NCBI GenBank assembly: GCA_934728255.1
Contig: CAKVEC010000001.1
Location: 62,001-126,000, forward strand
Origin: an uncultured Bacteroidales bacterium
GTDB taxonomy: Bacteria; Bacteroidota; Bacteroidia; Bacteroidales; Paludibacteraceae
DNA length: 64,000 nt
Direction: 5' to 3'
Shown: piece by piece, positions 1-9,410 of the stretch
Layout: the number at the start of each line of letters is the position of its first letter
How positions within the stretch are numbered: the first letter of the stretch is position 1
Translations under genes and position numbers: made by a program
Notes under the pieces: model-generated
The model's database searches: none
What the model was told of the DNA's origin: nothing
The model's input: only the letters and a program-made list of their open reading frames with translations

Positions 1-24
1 ATTAACAATTAATATACAGAGAAT

Positions 25-1152
25 ATGAAGCGATATATTTTATGGAGCCTGTTGGTGCCGCTGTTGGTACTGACAGGCTGCGGCAAACAGAGTGGCGGAC
101 GGGTGCTGACCAGTGCCACGGGAACAATCTACGAATGTCTGGTCGTATCACCCAAGCAACCGCTTTCGCAGGAGTCTCTTAACCGGATTGCCGCAAGCGG
201 TATCGAACACCCCACCGGCAGTGCGTATGCCGAACCCATCGCCACCACCTACGACCTCGTGCGGGCTACTATGGGCGAGGATATGCCATGCTTGCCGCAG
301 ATGGAACCGTATTTCGTGCTGACCAACGTGTCCAATGCTGCGTTTGACGACTATCTCAAACCGACACGCAATATCCTTTTGGTGGACATCAATCCGGAGA
401 AATATACCCAACTAAAGGTGCGTGTCTCTACTGATGTTTGGTCGCACCCGCAGGCGGTATATCGTATTCAAGCCGCTTCGGAGGAAGAGTTTGTTGACTA
501 TTGGTTGCAGCATGGCAACGAGGTGCGCGACTGGTTTGTGCGCCGGGAACTGCAACGCCAAACCGCTTTCTATCGTGCCAATACCAATGCCGATGCTCGC
601 AAGGTGCTGCAAAAGGAGTTCGGCTGCGATATGCTCATTCCCGAGGACTACATACTCATTATGGACACTACGCTCACTATGCCGGAGGCAGATAGTGTCC
701 ATTTGCTGTGGTGCTGCAACAACAAAGGTCCTATGCGCCGTGATGTGGTGGTCTATTCATACCCCTATACCGACCCGAATACGTTCACGCTCGATTACCT
801 CAATGCCAAGCGCGATGAGGTCTTGTCGCGCGTAATCAGTGCCTCGGTCGAGGGGTCGTATATGGGTACGGAATATAAGGTTTTTCCTCCGCAAATGCGT
901 AATGTACAGGCACTTAAACCCAAGAAAGACGACGGTTTCTATGCCACCGAAGTGCGCGGACTGTGGAAAATCCGCAACGGCGAAGCCATGGGCGGACCGT
1001 ATGTCAGTCTCACCCGCCTCGACCAGGTGCGCGGCAATGTCATCACTGCTGAGACCTTTGTCTTTGCTCCCGGTCAGAAGAAACGCAACGCCCTCCGCCA
1101 GGCGGAAGCCATTCTCTATACTCTGCAACTTCCTGCCGATACCATAAAATAA
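25..1152 (+). CDS. DUF4837 family lipoprotein
   Basis: A 375-residue exported lipoprotein of unknown function. The N-terminus has a short basic start, a leucine-rich hydrophobic stretch and a lipobox ending LTGC (Cys19), so it should be lipid-anchored at the inner or outer membrane. The remainder matches my memory of the Bacteroidetes DUF4837 family: an early 'YECLVVSP' strand, a 'LPQMEPYF' segment near residue 92, and a C-terminal tail 'GLWKIRNGEAMGGPYVS' typical of these proteins. It stands alone on the plus strand, followed by a hairpin shared with the convergent DXS-like gene. No catalytic residues are recognisable. The family call is from recall; the lipoprotein nature is visible directly. 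Confidence 0.85.
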   Translation: MKRYILWSLLVPLLVLTGCGKQSGGRVLTSATGTIYECLVVSPKQPLSQESLNRIAASGIEHPTGSAYAEPIATTYDLVRATMGEDMPCLPQMEPYFVLTNVSNAAFDDYLKPTRNILLVDINPEKYTQLKVRVSTDVWSHPQAVYRIQAASEEEFVDYWLQHGNEVRDWFVRRELQRQTAFYRANTNADARKVLQKEFGCDMLIPEDYILIMDTTLTMPEADSVHLLWCCNNKGPMRRDVVVYSYPYTDPNTFTLDYLNAKRDEVLSRVISASVEGSYMGTEYKVFPPQMRNVQALKPKKDDGFYATEVRGLWKIRNGEAMGGPYVSLTRLDQVRGNVITAETFVFAPGQKKRNALRQAEAILYTLQLPADTIK

Positions 1153-1277
1153 GCCCCGTCTTGGTCTTATAAATGTTCTATATTTCTTTCCTGTAAAAGT
1201 GAGGAGGATGTGAGGAGGATAGGCTTAGGTTGTGCTTCTTTTGAATGTCTTTTGTTCGGAAAAATACAACATCCTAA

Positions 1278-1320
1278 AAACGGCTCTGCCAATCGGTTTC
1301 CCGATCCCGCAGAGCCGTTT
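1278..1320. terminator. Hairpin terminator between convergent genes
   Basis: Perfect 12-bp stem AAACGGCTCTGC / GCAGAGCCGTTT with an inner ATCGG/CCGAT stem. On the minus strand it runs into a T-rich stretch, so it best serves as the terminator of the DXS-like gene, but it lies between convergent genes and can act both ways. Just upstream (about 1198-1220) GTGAGGAGGAT occurs twice in tandem. Confidence 0.75.
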
Positions 1321-1433
1321 CCTTATTTACTCATAATTTTGGATATATCTATGCTTGCGGCTTCAATGCCCTGCAACCAACCCAAAACTCTAAACTTTTA
1401 ACTTTCCAACTTCTTTCAACCCTCAACTAACTC

Positions 1434-3197
1434 TCAACTTAGCGCAGCAACCACGTCTTCCACCATCTGTCCGGCGGTCAGGCGGTTGGCTTGCAGCAGG
1501 TCGGTGACGTGGTATCGGTCTTCGAATTGCTTGCGCTCGCCGCGAACCAACACGCGCATATCGCTGTCGCCGTAGTAGCGGGCAATCTTCTCGCCCCAAC
1601 CGCCGTCTATCTGTCCGTCCTCGAGGGTGATGACCACCTTGTGGTCGGCTTTCAGGCTTTCGAGTATCTCTGTATCCAAAGCGGTGATGATACGCGGGTT
1701 GATAAGCGTGGCATCGATGCCCTCTTTGGCAAGTGCCTTGCGCAGTTCCTCGCCGAGATGGAAGTATTCTCCCAATCCGAGTATCGCCACTTGACTGCCT
1801 TTGTGTGCCACCTTGTAGGCAGGCTTCGACCAGTCTGTTTTGGCATCAGGCATCGCGTCTTGGGCGTAGTGCATAGTCAGCGGCACGCGGATAGCCACGG
1901 GGTGTTCGCGGTAGGCAATTGCCCAGTCCATCATGGCGAGGTATTCCTCTTTGCAGGTCGGTGCCAGGTAGATGAGGTTCGGGATATTCATCAGCAGCGG
2001 AATGTCGTAGAAACAGGTATGCGTCACGTCGTTCATGCTCTCGATACCGCCCCAGAAGACAAGCATCAGTGCGGGGTTGTCGTTGATGCAGAGGTCTTGC
2101 TGCAACTGGTCGTAGGTGCGCTGGATAAACGTGCTATACACGCCCCACACGGGTTTCGCCCCGCGTTTGGCAGCCCCCGAAGCCAGTGCCACTGCCGTCT
2201 CTTCGGCGATACCCACGTCCACAAACTGCTTGCCCGCACGCTCACGACGCGGCTTCGTAAACCCGAACACCGCCGGTGTGCCTGATGTGATGGCAAACAA
2301 CTCGGGGTGCGACGGCATCAACTCAAGCAGATGTTCGGCGGTGAGTGTCTCGTAGTCTTCGCCTGCGGGGGCAATGAACTTCGGCTTGCCCGTCTCGAGG
2401 TCGAATGGCATACCCCAGTGCCAACGTTCTTTGTTCTGCTCGGCAAACGGCAGACCTTTGCCCTTTAATGTGTTGATATGTACCACAATAGGGTGGTCGA
2501 TGTCCTTTACCTGTTGGAATGCCTTGATGAGTGCGTCCACGTTGTTGCCCTCGTCCACATAGAGGTAGTCAAGCCCCATCGCACGGAAGAAGTTGCAGGG
2601 TGCTTCGCCATTTGTCTCACGCAGCAACTGCAGGTTCTTATACAGCCCGCCGTGGTTCTCGGCAATTGACATCTGGTTGTCGTTGACAATGATGATAAAG
2701 TTCGTGCCGAGTTCCGAGCCTGCCACGTCCAATCCCTCCAATGCCTCGCCGCCGCTCAGCGAACCGTCGCCGATTATGGCAATCACATTCTCTTTGCCGC
2801 CCTGCAAATCGCGGGCTTTCACCAGTCCGCAAGCCAGACTGACGCTGGTCGAGGTGTGTCCGATAACGAAGTGGTCGTGTGCGCTTTCCGAGGGCTCGCT
2901 GTAGCCCGACACGTCGTCGTAGTGCCGTGCGTCCATAAACGCCTCTTTGCGCCCCGTCAGTATCTTGTGCGGATAACTCTGGTGCGACACGTCGAAGACA
3001 ATCTTGTCTTCGGGCGAGTTGAACACGTAGTGCAGTGCCACCGTGGCTTCCACCATGCCGAGGTTCGGACCGATATGTCCGCCGTGTTCGCTCACTTTCT
3101 GCAGCAGGTAGTGCCGTGTCTCGTCTGCTAGTATGTGCAACTCCTTACTGTTGAGTTGCTTGATGTCCTTCGGACCGTTAATCTTTTCGAGTACCAT
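1434..3197 (-). CDS. dxs: 1-deoxy-D-xylulose-5-phosphate synthase-like transketolase
   Basis: Thiamine-diphosphate enzyme of the DXS family, which condenses pyruvate and glyceraldehyde 3-phosphate to DXP for the MEP isoprenoid pathway and for thiamine and pyridoxal synthesis. Visible marks are the histidine motif DVSHQSYPHKILTGR (about residue 72; canonical enzymes have GHQAYPHK), the ThDP motif GDG (143-145) to NDNQ (172-175), and the glutamate region VGIAEETAVALASG. At 587 residues it is shorter than the usual 620-640 and belongs to a short DXS-like class seen beside a full-length DXS in Bacteroidales, so a paralogue with altered substrate use is possible. Single gene with its own promoter and a 3' hairpin. 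Confidence 0.85.
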   Translation of the reverse strand: MVLEKINGPKDIKQLNSKELHILADETRHYLLQKVSEHGGHIGPNLGMVEATVALHYVFNSPEDKIVFDVSHQSYPHKILTGRKEAFMDARHYDDVSGYSEPSESAHDHFVIGHTSTSVSLACGLVKARDLQGGKENVIAIIGDGSLSGGEALEGLDVAGSELGTNFIIIVNDNQMSIAENHGGLYKNLQLLRETNGEAPCNFFRAMGLDYLYVDEGNNVDALIKAFQQVKDIDHPIVVHINTLKGKGLPFAEQNKERWHWGMPFDLETGKPKFIAPAGEDYETLTAEHLLELMPSHPELFAITSGTPAVFGFTKPRRERAGKQFVDVGIAEETAVALASGAAKRGAKPVWGVYSTFIQRTYDQLQQDLCINDNPALMLVFWGGIESMNDVTHTCFYDIPLLMNIPNLIYLAPTCKEEYLAMMDWAIAYREHPVAIRVPLTMHYAQDAMPDAKTDWSKPAYKVAHKGSQVAILGLGEYFHLGEELRKALAKEGIDATLINPRIITALDTEILESLKADHKVVITLEDGQIDGGWGEKIARYYGDSDMRVLVRGERKQFEDRYHVTDLLQANRLTAGQMVEDVVAALS

Positions 3198-3305
3198 AAT
3201 CTGATTATGAATTATGAATGAATAATTACGAATTAAATTGTAGAATCAATTAGGAATACTGCACATATTAATTGTTAATTCTTCATTGTTAATTGATTTC
3301 TGGCA

Positions 3306-3336
3306 CAAAAGTACGGCAAAAATAGCATATTGACAA
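3306..3336 (-). promoter_or_regulatory. Bacteroidetes-type promoter of the DXS-like gene
   Basis: On the minus strand TTTG (3336-3333), 19 nt, then TACTTTTG (3313-3306), matching the TTTG/TAnnTTTG form. It gives a leader of about 100 nt that contains TTAATTGTTAATT-type repeats (3266-3297). Confidence 0.6.
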
Positions 3337-3431
3337 ACCATATTATACAAAATACGGAATATGGGTACCCCTTTCCGTAATCCGGGTTAGCAGAACTAAC
3401 TCTCTGTTGTAGCAACTGTCAATGTTTCCGT

Positions 3432-3452
3432 AGCGGGCTTGGAAAGCCCGCT
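3432..3452. terminator. Isolated hairpin in the 3198-3606 intergenic region
   Basis: Perfect 9-bp stem AGCGGGCTT / AAGCCCGCT with a 3-nt loop. No T-run follows directly, so a terminator role is uncertain. It sits between the divergent promoters of the DXS-like and Wzt-like genes. I see no other gene or RNA in this 409-bp gap beyond the two promoters and the AT-rich boundary repeat. Confidence 0.4.
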
Positions 3453-3529
3453 GTCAGTCCCTTTTCTGTCTCCGCAGCATCCATATTTGGCTGCCTGTTT
3501 CCCATATAGTGTTTGTTGTGTAAAAAAGA

Positions 3530-3561
3530 TTTGTGTATATTATTTTTTTTAATTATCTTTG
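3530..3561 (+). promoter_or_regulatory. Promoter of the polysaccharide ABC ATPase
   Basis: TTTG at 3530-3533, 20-nt spacer, TATCTTTG at 3554-3561 followed by CAGCC, a textbook Bacteroides sigma-ABfr promoter 45 nt before the start codon. It may drive the genes through 9.1 kb. Confidence 0.75.
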
Positions 3562-3606
3562 CAGCCAAAATAAAACGAGAGAATTAACGGAGTATATTGG
3601 AGCATA

Positions 3607-4893
3607 ATGGCAACCGCAATAGAATTTAATCACGTCAGCAAACAATACCGCTTGGGGGTAGTCTCCACAGGCACTATCGCCCACGACCTCGACCGTTGGT
3701 TCCAGACCAGCATCCTGCGCCGTGAGGATCCCTATCTGAAAATCGGCGAAGTCAACGACCGTGCCTCCAAAGGCAATTCCGAATACGTCTGGGCGTTGCG
3801 CGACATTGATTTTAAGGTGGAGCAGGGTGATGTGGTCGGTATCATCGGCAAGAACGGTGCAGGCAAATCCACACTCCTCAAACTGCTTAGTAAGGTTACT
3901 GCGCCTACCACAGGCTCTATCCGTGCCCGCGGACGCATAGCATCGCTATTGGAGGTGGGTACGGGTTTCCATGGCGAGATGACCGGTCGCGAGAACATCT
4001 ATATGAACGGTGCCATCCTTGGTATGACCAAACAGGAAATCACCTCCAAACTCGATGAGATAGTTGCTTTCTCCGGCTGCGAACGTTACTTGGACACCCC
4101 TGTCAAACGTTATAGTAGTGGTATGATGGTGCGTTTGGGCTTTGCTGTTGCCGCCCATTTGGATCCCGAAATCCTGGTTGTAGACGAAGTCTTGGCAGTC
4201 GGTGATGCCGAATTCCAAAAGAAAGCCATCGGCAAGATGCAGGACATCTCCCACGGCGACGGTCGCACCGTCCTCTTCGTCTCCCACAATATGACGAGCA
4301 TCAAGAGCCTTTGCAAACACGGTGTCATTCTCCAAAACGGGCAACTCATTGACCAAGGTGACATTGACCCCATCGTAACCCATTATCTTCGTGGTGATAG
4401 CGCGATTGATAACCACAAGTCGTGGTCAGAACCGCAATACAAAGGACATGGCTTTGAACTCCTCGAAATAGGTGTCCGTCCTACGGGGGGGGATTATACC
4501 GATGTGATGCACATGACTGATGCGTTGGAAATAGTTATGCGCTATCGTCTTACAAAGCCAATGGAGAAATTTTGGATAACCTTGCATATCAAAAACGAGC
4601 AGGGGGAACGGTTATTCTCAACATCTGGCGCAGGTCGTTGCTATGACAGACACCATGAAGCGGGTGAATACGAACAGATATGCCACATCCCGAATGATTT
4701 CTTCAATTGGGGTACATTCTCTATCGATTTTATGGCTTTCAACCAACCGAATAATATCGAAGATTTGCTCTCGGAAAACGATATTATCTCTTTCGTCCTA
4801 GCCAATCGCGCCATAGAAATTGGCGGCTGGATGGGCAAAGAACCCGGTGACATTACCCCGAGGTTTGAATATACAGATGTAAAACTAAACTGA
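3607..4893 (+). CDS. Wzt-type polysaccharide export ABC transporter ATPase
   Basis: ATP-binding subunit of an ABC-2 polysaccharide exporter (Wzt/TagH class). Residues about 60-250 carry Walker A GIIGKNGAGKST, the family signature YSSGMMVRLGFAVAAHLDPEILVVDE and an H-loop 'FVSHNM'. Residues about 270-428 form a Wzt C-terminal domain, which in O-antigen exporters binds the modified glycan end and sets export specificity. No Wzm permease gene lies next to it; the upstream neighbour is DXS-like and downstream are glycosyltransferases. The first ~830 bp have host-like codon use while the C-terminal domain becomes AT-rich after about 4430-4540, as if the specificity domain was swapped. Confidence 0.88.
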   Translation: MATAIEFNHVSKQYRLGVVSTGTIAHDLDRWFQTSILRREDPYLKIGEVNDRASKGNSEYVWALRDIDFKVEQGDVVGIIGKNGAGKSTLLKLLSKVTAPTTGSIRARGRIASLLEVGTGFHGEMTGRENIYMNGAILGMTKQEITSKLDEIVAFSGCERYLDTPVKRYSSGMMVRLGFAVAAHLDPEILVVDEVLAVGDAEFQKKAIGKMQDISHGDGRTVLFVSHNMTSIKSLCKHGVILQNGQLIDQGDIDPIVTHYLRGDSAIDNHKSWSEPQYKGHGFELLEIGVRPTGGDYTDVMHMTDALEIVMRYRLTKPMEKFWITLHIKNEQGERLFSTSGAGRCYDRHHEAGEYEQICHIPNDFFNWGTFSIDFMAFNQPNNIEDLLSENDIISFVLANRAIEIGGWMGKEPGDITPRFEYTDVKLN

Positions 4894-4987
4894 TGAGATG
4901 TAAAATTTAATGTTGTATCACTTCTGCTGAACATAGGGGGAAGTACTTATTCGTTTTTTGTGAAACTATTAGAATTTATGGTAGAAT

Positions 4988-6004
4988 ATGGAGAAAAATA
5001 GTCATCCTCTTGTCGCCATCAAGTGTTTCGTATATAATCACGAGCCATACCTTCGAGAATGTCTTGATGGATTTGTGATGCAGCAGACCGATTTTCCATT
5101 TGTGGCTATTGTACATGATGATGCATCCACTGACCATTCTGCGGACATCATTCGTGAGTATGCTGCTAAGTACCCGGACATCATCCACCCCATCTACGAA
5201 ACAGAGAACCAATACTCAAAGCAAGACGGCTCTCTTGGTCGCATTATGGATGCCGCCATCAATGCCACTGGTGCCAAATACATCGCTATGTGCGAAGGCG
5301 ACGACTATTGGACAGACCCTCACAAACTCCAAAAACAAGTGGATTATCTCGAAGCACATAAAGAGGTCGGGTTATGCTATACAGATTGCGATATATATTA
5401 TGAAGATAATAAGAAATGGGAAAGAGCCATATACGCATCTGCAGGAGAATCTTTTAATGCAAAAACTGTAAAAGAGCCTATGACCGTGTGGTATAAAGCA
5501 AACAATACGTGGCTATACAGAAAATCGATATCTGATAATATAGAACCCAATAAGGATTATATAGATGGTGCGTTATATTTTCTTTATAATATGTGTCTTT
5601 TGGCAGGTGTGGAGTATATTGATGGAGTAACAGCTGTGTATAGACGACATATTGGAAGTGCAAGTTGTTTTGCAGGCAAAGATGATGCACTGAAAAAATA
5701 TTTGTATAATAAGAATTGTTTTTTATTAGAAGATGAGTTTGTCCCTAAATTTCCAAATAGTAATATAAACCTGAGAAATCTATATAATTCAGTGTTGTAT
5801 TCTTTGTATGAACGAGCATTTATGCATAAAGATACTGAAATTTTGAATAAAATAGATAACTATTTTTCTCCTTTAGTAGATATGCAAATGTTTAGAAAAA
5901 ACATACTTATAGGGCAGCAATTGGAGAAAATCCAGCACTCTCATACATATCGGTTAGGACATGCATTGTTAGCACCATTCAAGTGGTTAAAATCCATATT
6001 ATGA
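4988..6004 (+). CDS. Family 2 glycosyltransferase
   Basis: GT-A fold glycosyltransferase (GT2), probably adding a sugar to the surface polysaccharide repeat in the cytoplasm. The first ~120 residues hold the nucleotide-sugar fold: VAIKCFVYNHEPYLRECL, the HDDASTDHS motif and the DxD-like EGDDYW around residue 100, then HKLQKQVDYLE. The C-terminal ~200 residues are not diagnostic. The 5' third of the gene is GC-richer and host-like, and from about 5370 it turns sharply AT-rich, again suggesting a mosaic. It overlaps the next gene by ATGA at 6001-6004, so the two are translationally coupled. Confidence 0.88.
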   Translation: MEKNSHPLVAIKCFVYNHEPYLRECLDGFVMQQTDFPFVAIVHDDASTDHSADIIREYAAKYPDIIHPIYETENQYSKQDGSLGRIMDAAINATGAKYIAMCEGDDYWTDPHKLQKQVDYLEAHKEVGLCYTDCDIYYEDNKKWERAIYASAGESFNAKTVKEPMTVWYKANNTWLYRKSISDNIEPNKDYIDGALYFLYNMCLLAGVEYIDGVTAVYRRHIGSASCFAGKDDALKKYLYNKNCFLLEDEFVPKFPNSNINLRNLYNSVLYSLYERAFMHKDTEILNKIDNYFSPLVDMQMFRKNILIGQQLEKIQHSHTYRLGHALLAPFKWLKSIL

Positions 6005-6915
6005 AACTTAGCATCTTTGTTGTAACATATAATCAAGAACAATATATTCGACAGGCATTAGATAGTATCTTGATGCAACAGGTGGATTTTGCTTATGAGG
6101 TGATTGTTGGAGATGATTGTTCTACGGATGGAACGGGTGCGATTTGTGATGAATATGCTGCGAAATATCCGTTTTTTCACATCTATCACCACAAAACAAA
6201 TCTCGGATTGGTTAAGAATTGGGAATTTGTTCTAAATCATTGTACGGGGGAATATGTAGCAATGTTAGAGGGGGATGACTATTGGATAGATGCCCATAAA
6301 CTTCAGAAACAGGTAATGTGGTTGGATGAACATCCTGACTATGTAATCACAAGCACCAATGTTCGTGTTCTATGTGAGAATGGAAATAACACAGAGACAA
6401 ATCTGTGGTTTAACCCAAGGAAAGAAGGAGAGGTCGCGCCAATAGAATATCTTTGTCCTGGTATATGTCATACGAGTTCTGTTGTGATGCGAAATGTGTT
6501 ATCCGATATAAAATATCCTAATTGGGTTTTTATCACAGATACGTTGACATTTCTCTTGGCTGCAAAGTATGGAAAGGCATACCATTTTGAAAATGAGATG
6601 TCGATTTATCGCCGCCATGGTAACAATGTGACGCAACAAGACTCATTTGCCAATATTCAATCCACAATGCGTTGGGCTACCCAGCATAGAAAAATGCAGG
6701 ATATGTTCCCGTTTTTGAAAACTCAATTGGCAACTTTTGAAGATGGAGAGTTACTTCACCTAAGCCAAGTTCCTTATAAGCAGGCATCACATAGTTTGTG
6801 GAAATATCGTGTGCGTTATATGTGCTTGCACAAGCATTTGTTTTTTTCCAAGTACGCATTAAAAACGCTTTATATAATGTTGCGATTTAACAAGTCAAAT
6901 CCTTGTCTTCGATGA
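6001..6915 (+). CDS. Family 2 glycosyltransferase
   Basis: GT2 enzyme beginning MKLSIFVVTYNQEQYIRQALDS, with GDDCSTDGT near residue 40 and EGDDYW near residue 95, the nucleotide-sugar and metal binding positions. I place the start at 6001, the ATG overlapping the previous stop codon, rather than an in-frame ATG six codons upstream. It is related in its first 120 residues to the preceding gene product. AT-rich throughout relative to the flanking housekeeping genes. It ends in an ATGA overlap (6912-6915) with the next gene. Acceptor and donor sugars cannot be deduced. Confidence 0.88.
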   Translation: MKLSIFVVTYNQEQYIRQALDSILMQQVDFAYEVIVGDDCSTDGTGAICDEYAAKYPFFHIYHHKTNLGLVKNWEFVLNHCTGEYVAMLEGDDYWIDAHKLQKQVMWLDEHPDYVITSTNVRVLCENGNNTETNLWFNPRKEGEVAPIEYLCPGICHTSSVVMRNVLSDIKYPNWVFITDTLTFLLAAKYGKAYHFENEMSIYRRHGNNVTQQDSFANIQSTMRWATQHRKMQDMFPFLKTQLATFEDGELLHLSQVPYKQASHSLWKYRVRYMCLHKHLFFSKYALKTLYIMLRFNKSNPCLR

Positions 6916-7856
6916 AATCTCACTTTGCTCCGATAGTCCTTTTTGTGTATGCTCGTCCTCATCACACCCAACGAGTGATAGAGGCTTTGTTAAAGAATGA
7001 TTTAGCCAATCATTCGGATTTGTACATCTATGCCGATGGATCTAAAATAACAGCCACAGAGCAAGAACGCAAGAATATACAACTTGTCCGTGAGTATATT
7101 CATACGATTGTAGGATTTAGTAGTATAACTATCATCGAACAACAATCTAACAAAGGGCTTGACCCTTCTGAAATAGATGCAATTACAGAGATAGTAGAGA
7201 AATACGGAAAAGTTATAGCATTAGAGGATGACACAATACCTCATCCCTACTTTTTGCATTTTATGAATGATGCACTCGAATTTTATGAGAATAATAAGAG
7301 GGTTTATGCTATAGGTTCTTATTCTCCCAAGTTGCCGTTCTTACATTCAATGAAGAATGACGTGTATGCATCATATCGTTGTGAATCTTGTGGGTGGGCT
7401 ACATGGTCTGACAGATGGAAACAATGTAATTGGAATATACACACCTATGATATAGTACAGCACCCAACGGCATATAAAATTTTCAAGTATAATCGAGGTG
7501 GTGGAGATTTGTATGATTCTTTGTTGGATGTCGTTGAGGGTAGGACGGATGCTTGGGATGCGCGATGGCAGCATTGTCTCTATTTGCATAATGCAGTTTG
7601 TGTCAGACCTACTCGCTCTCTATCCTATAACATAGGCTTTGATGGAACCGGTGTACATTGTGGTACTGTACAATCTTATGAAACATCAGTTTGGATGCCA
7701 GATATGTATGATAAACCACAATACAACTTCTCTTTTTCCAAGTGTATCTGTGTCCCGCCATCTATAGTGTGCAAGATGAGAAACTTCTACCGCTATGACA
7801 AGACCCCGTGGTGGGTTAAACTAAAGCGAAAAATAAAACGCTTTCTATTCGCGTAA
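6912..7856 (+). CDS. GNT-I-like glycosyltransferase
   Basis: GT-A glycosyltransferase of the type resembling N-acetylglucosaminyltransferase I. It opens with APIVLFVYARPHHTQRVIEAL and carries an EDDTIPHPYFLHFMNDAL segment near residue 110, where the EDD triad fits the metal-binding EDD of the GNT-I family; a Cys/Trp motif SCGWATWSDRW follows near residue 160. The 13.2-kb gene encodes a paralogue with the same landmarks (EDDAVPH, CAWATWRRAW). The start is taken at 6912 because it overlaps the upstream stop. It likely works in the same glycan pathway as its coupled neighbours. AT-rich. Confidence 0.8.
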   Translation: MKSHFAPIVLFVYARPHHTQRVIEALLKNDLANHSDLYIYADGSKITATEQERKNIQLVREYIHTIVGFSSITIIEQQSNKGLDPSEIDAITEIVEKYGKVIALEDDTIPHPYFLHFMNDALEFYENNKRVYAIGSYSPKLPFLHSMKNDVYASYRCESCGWATWSDRWKQCNWNIHTYDIVQHPTAYKIFKYNRGGGDLYDSLLDVVEGRTDAWDARWQHCLYLHNAVCVRPTRSLSYNIGFDGTGVHCGTVQSYETSVWMPDMYDKPQYNFSFSKCICVPPSIVCKMRNFYRYDKTPWWVKLKRKIKRFLFA

Positions 7857-9091
7857 TGAGCAGAAAAATTTTGCATATAGGTACCAGTACACAAGGTGGG
7901 GCAGGTGCTGCAATGTTGCGCATCCACTTTTCTTTGTTGGAGTTAGGTGTGGAAAGTAAAGTCTTGGTCCGAGATACACTAATGCAGCAACGAGAAGTCT
8001 ATGTCGCTTCTACCGCATCGCATCATGGCTTTTGGTATGCCACTAAAATGGGACGTTTCATTCGGCGTTTTTTACATCGAATGAATAGCTATATATCCAA
8101 TAGAGATTATATACTATCTCAATATGCAAAAATTAGGAATACTCGGCAATGTTGCATTACGCTTCCTATATCGGAATATGATTTATCCGCTAACCCTTTG
8201 ATAGAATGGGCGGATATTATTCATTTGCATTGGGTGGAAGATTTCTTGGATTACCCTACTTTTTTTGCTAAAGTGAACAAGCCTATTGTATGGACGTTCC
8301 ATGATATGAATGCATTTATGGGATGTTTCCATCACATTAGATTGAGAGACAAATATACAACTTTGTTGGGAAATCTGGAACAGCGTTGTTATGATACCAA
8401 GAAACAGGCATTATTCAACTGCTCCAACCTCACTTTAGTGGCGTTATCCGACGAAATGCACACATACATAGGAAACAACGAACTTTATAGAGGACGACCT
8501 GTTTTTGATATTCCCAATAGTGTAGATACAGATATTTTCAATATTGGAAATACACATAAAGCAAGGTCTTTATTTGGAATACAAGAGAATGTATTTGTCT
8601 TTTTATTTGCGAATGGGAATTTGAATGATACGGAGAAAGGGCTGCAAGAACTCGTGGATGCGTTTCAATATGTCCAACATATTCCCGCCAATTCTTGTTT
8701 GTTATGTGTGGGGAATGGCGCAATCCCACCTTGCTCTATTCCTGTAATACATATTTCTAAAGTAAGGGAGTCTGCTACAATGGCTCGCCTCTATCAGGCT
8801 GCGAACGTATTGGTTATGCCGTCTCATCAAGAAGCCTTTCCTTTAACTCCTATAGAAGCCATGTCTTGCGGTACTCCGGTCGTTATTACGCCTGTCAGTG
8901 GGGCTGCGGATATGATGACACAAGATACGGGTGTCATCGCGGAGGACTACTCTCCTAAGGCTATAGGACAAGCGATAGAGGTTGCTTTGGAACGCACCTA
9001 CAATCCGACTGATATCCGTCTGCACGTGTTAGAAAATTATACATTGCAGCATATTGGCACATTGTACCGAAATTTGTATAATCAACTATAG
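7856..9091 (+). CDS. Family 4 glycosyltransferase
   Basis: GT-B fold retaining glycosyltransferase (GT4 / Glycos_transf_1). The N-terminal half has KILHIGTSTQGGAGAAMLRIH, the acceptor-domain glycine loop. The C-terminal half has the donor-binding portion with MPSHQEAFPLTPIEAMSCGTPVV near residue 320, the E-x7-E type motif (E in QEAFPL and E in PIEAM), then GVIAEDYSPKAIGQAI. It starts at the A of the previous stop codon (TAATG), so it closes a tightly coupled run of four glycosyltransferases begun at 4988. At 411 residues it is of normal size. Confidence 0.9.
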   Translation: MSRKILHIGTSTQGGAGAAMLRIHFSLLELGVESKVLVRDTLMQQREVYVASTASHHGFWYATKMGRFIRRFLHRMNSYISNRDYILSQYAKIRNTRQCCITLPISEYDLSANPLIEWADIIHLHWVEDFLDYPTFFAKVNKPIVWTFHDMNAFMGCFHHIRLRDKYTTLLGNLEQRCYDTKKQALFNCSNLTLVALSDEMHTYIGNNELYRGRPVFDIPNSVDTDIFNIGNTHKARSLFGIQENVFVFLFANGNLNDTEKGLQELVDAFQYVQHIPANSCLLCVGNGAIPPCSIPVIHISKVRESATMARLYQAANVLVMPSHQEAFPLTPIEAMSCGTPVVITPVSGAADMMTQDTGVIAEDYSPKAIGQAIEVALERTYNPTDIRLHVLENYTLQHIGTLYRNLYNQL

Positions 9092-9199
9092 TCATTGACA
9101 CAATGATCCCCCACACGAAAATTATATACAACAGGACTAAACCACTTTAAACTATGTTATAACTATTCCTTTACTTTATGCTGACAAGAATAGGATATT

Positions 9200-9250
9200 G
9201 ATAGGTGATTAATAGGTGATTAATAGGTGATTCCCGATAGCATACCGAAT
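9200..9250. repeat. 11-bp-period array, locus 1
   Basis: Three consecutive 11-bp units (GATAGGTGATT, AATAGGTGATT, AATAGGTGATT) at 9200-9232, then CCCGATAGCATACCG. Related arrays with the same period and a similar GATAG-ATACCG tail lie at 38311 and 48619. This is the main content of the 319-bp gap 9092-9410, which also has a TACCTTTG promoter box at 9341-9348. Confidence 0.75.
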
Positions 9251-9410
9251 TTTCCTCGTTCTTTTTGTCTCAATATGCCCCGAATATCGCCCAATATCTT
9301 GCAAAACCTTATCCGCACTTGCACAATCCAAATCTTTTCTATACCTTTGTAGTCGTAACAACCAAGAGAAGTAACCAACTATCAATAGCCGATATACCAA
9401 CAGAAGAATA

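Noticed and set aside
9092..9410. The tandem GGTGATT units were considered as a plasmid-type origin with iterons.
   Set aside because: No replication-initiator gene or DnaA-box cluster is near, and the same repeats occur at two other unrelated loci.
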